Positions 4,948 to 5,828 of a stretch of DNA of 5,828 bases are shown here, piece after piece. The stretch lies in contig JAMORM010000101.1 in NCBI GenBank assembly GCA_027063585.1, positions 1-5,828 on the forward strand, given 5' to 3'. The notes under the pieces are model-generated. The model saw nothing but the letters and a program-made list of their open reading frames with translations, was not told the DNA's origin and searched no databases. Position 1 is the stretch's first letter. Every line of letters starts with the position of its first letter. Made by a program: the position numbers and the translations under genes. This DNA is from Sulfurimonas sp. GTDB lineage: Bacteria; Campylobacterota; Campylobacteria; Campylobacterales; Sulfurimonadaceae.

Positions 4948-5628
4948 CTAGCCCAGAGCTATTTGATAGCCCCGTCCTTTAACATTTATAAGTAGCTCTT
5001 TTGAAGTTTTTTCTCTAAGACGTCTTATAAATGTCCGGAGTCTTTCATCACTTACCATCTCATTCCAAATCATTTTTTTTATATCTTCATACTCTAAAAT
5101 AGTTTTTTCATTCTCATAATTTTTTAAAAGTGCTTCTAAGAATAAAACTTCTTTTTTTGACAGTGTAATATACCGGTTGTTCTTATACAAACTTTTCGTA
5201 GTTTTATTAAATATAAACCCATCTTGTAAGTTTATTAGCTTATTTTCCATGACTGTTTCAAGTGAAAGAATATATGTTAAAACCTCATCCGGATCGAAAG
5301 GCTTTATAAAGTATTTAACAACACCTATATCTATTGCACTCAAAAGTTTTTCAACATCACTAAAAGCACTCAGTATTATAATTTTACTGTTTGGATTTAT
5401 ACTCTTTATCTCTTTGGCCATTTCCAAACCTGTTTTATTTGGCATCATAATATCAGTAATGACAATGTCAGGTAAAACTTTTTTATAAATTTGCAATCCT
5501 TCATTTCCGTCTTTTGCAAGCAAAAAACTGTGAAAACTGTCTCCAATAGCATTTTTAAGCAATAAAGATAATTTTTCTTCATCTTCAACAAGTAAAATTT
5601 TCAAACTTTTTAAAAACTTATTTCGCAT
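4948..5628 (-). CDS. OmpR-family two-component response regulator
   Basis: This 226-residue cytoplasmic transcription regulator has an N-terminal receiver domain (about residues 9-120). The acidic pocket is E15/D16, the phospho-acceptor is D59 (in DIVITDIMMP), the switch serine is S87 and the conserved lysine is K109 (KYFIKPFD). After a linker, residues about 150-225 form a winged helix: LSKKEVLFLEALLKN, then a recognition-helix region RLRTFIRRLREK, then the wing NVKGRGYQI. All key receiver residues are present, so phosphorylation control should be intact. The start ATG at 5628 lies inside the end of the histidine kinase gene (11-nt overlap), giving a kinase-first, translationally coupled pair. 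The signal and target genes cannot be deduced. A specific gene symbol is not justified. Confidence 0.95.
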   Translation of the reverse strand: MRNKFLKSLKILLVEDEEKLSLLLKNAIGDSFHSFLLAKDGNEGLQIYKKVLPDIVITDIMMPNKTGLEMAKEIKSINPNSKIIILSAFSDVEKLLSAIDIGVVKYFIKPFDPDEVLTYILSLETVMENKLINLQDGFIFNKTTKSLYKNNRYITLSKKEVLFLEALLKNYENEKTILEYEDIKKMIWNEMVSDERLRTFIRRLREKTSKELLINVKGRGYQIALG

Positions 5629-5828
5629 TGTTTCTGTCCATATTTTGAAGTGGGATTTTTATACTAAATTTTGTAAAGCCTTGTTTAGATTTCACATCTA
5701 TTGAACCATTTAAGCCCTGCTCACAAATCATTTTTGACATAAACAATCCAAGACCTGTACCCAAAGATGAATGTTTCGTCGTAAAATAGGGTTCAAAAAT
5801 TTTATATATCTCTTTTTCTTTTATACCC
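5618..5828 (-). CDS. Sensor histidine kinase, C-terminal part only
   Basis: The reverse strand is open from the right edge to the TAA at 5620-5618, giving the last 69 residues. They contain the ATP-binding domain end of a histidine kinase: the F box IFEPYFTTKHS followed by the G2 box GTGLGLFMSKMI, then the closing strands GSIDVKSKQGFTKFSIKIPL. The PYFTTK form of the F box is common in NtrB-like and hybrid-type kinases. The histidine box, sensor domain and membrane segments lie beyond the window. The stop overlaps the response regulator start by 11 nt, and the two should form a cognate pair with the regulator as phospho-acceptor. Confidence 0.93.
   Translation of the reverse strand, partial: GIKEKEIYKIFEPYFTTKHSSLGTGLGLFMSKMICEQGLNGSIDVKSKQGFTKFSIKIPLQNMDRNNAK

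Noticed and set aside
5177..5488. 103-codon open frame on the plus strand inside the response regulator gene
   Set aside because: It is antisense to conserved receiver-domain codons, and its hydrophobic look comes from the complementary strand of those codons.

Overview
The window is a low-GC chromosomal segment from a member of the Campylobacterota (Epsilonproteobacteria). It most resembles a Sulfurimonas-type free-living sulfur or nitrate bacterium. This placement is inference: it rests on the ribosomal protein sequences (a cysteine-free S4, a 130-residue S11, a 37-residue L36), the A/T-rich promoters with a GGCTATAATT-type -10 and no clear -35, and the enzyme content. I could not run a search.

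Layout. (1) Positions 1-1439, minus strand: the rpmJ-rpsM-rpsK-rpsD part of the alpha-type ribosomal operon, tightly packed, with rpsD running off the left edge. (2) Positions 1440-1729: a divergent control region. On the minus strand it holds the rpmJ promoter and a leader with a perfect 12-bp inverted repeat enclosing two smaller hairpins. On the plus strand it holds a candidate class II FNR-type promoter for nrdD. (3) Positions 1730-4651, plus strand: an anaerobic (class III) ribonucleotide reductase operon. Its catalytic subunit lacks the C-terminal glycyl-radical domain. That domain is encoded by a separate 49-codon gene that overlaps the nrdD stop by ATGA and overlaps the start of nrdG, which encodes the radical-SAM activase. 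(4) Positions 4652-4930: an exact FNR-consensus palindrome with a correctly placed -10, a leader with two hairpins, and a 48-codon gene for a small exported peptide of unknown function. (5) Positions 4948-5828, minus strand: an OmpR-family response regulator preceded by the C-terminal end of a histidine kinase that runs off the right edge. The kinase stop overlaps the regulator start.

How it fits together. NrdD plus the small glycyl-radical protein plus NrdG would form a three-gene system making dNTPs without oxygen. The nrd operon and the small exported peptide both appear to sit behind FNR/CRP-family promoters with the same spacing, which suggests co-induction in low oxygen. The most interesting points are the split glycyl-radical domain, the in-frame A AAA AAG slippery heptamer at the split that could rejoin the two parts by -1 frameshifting, and the structured leader before rpmJ.
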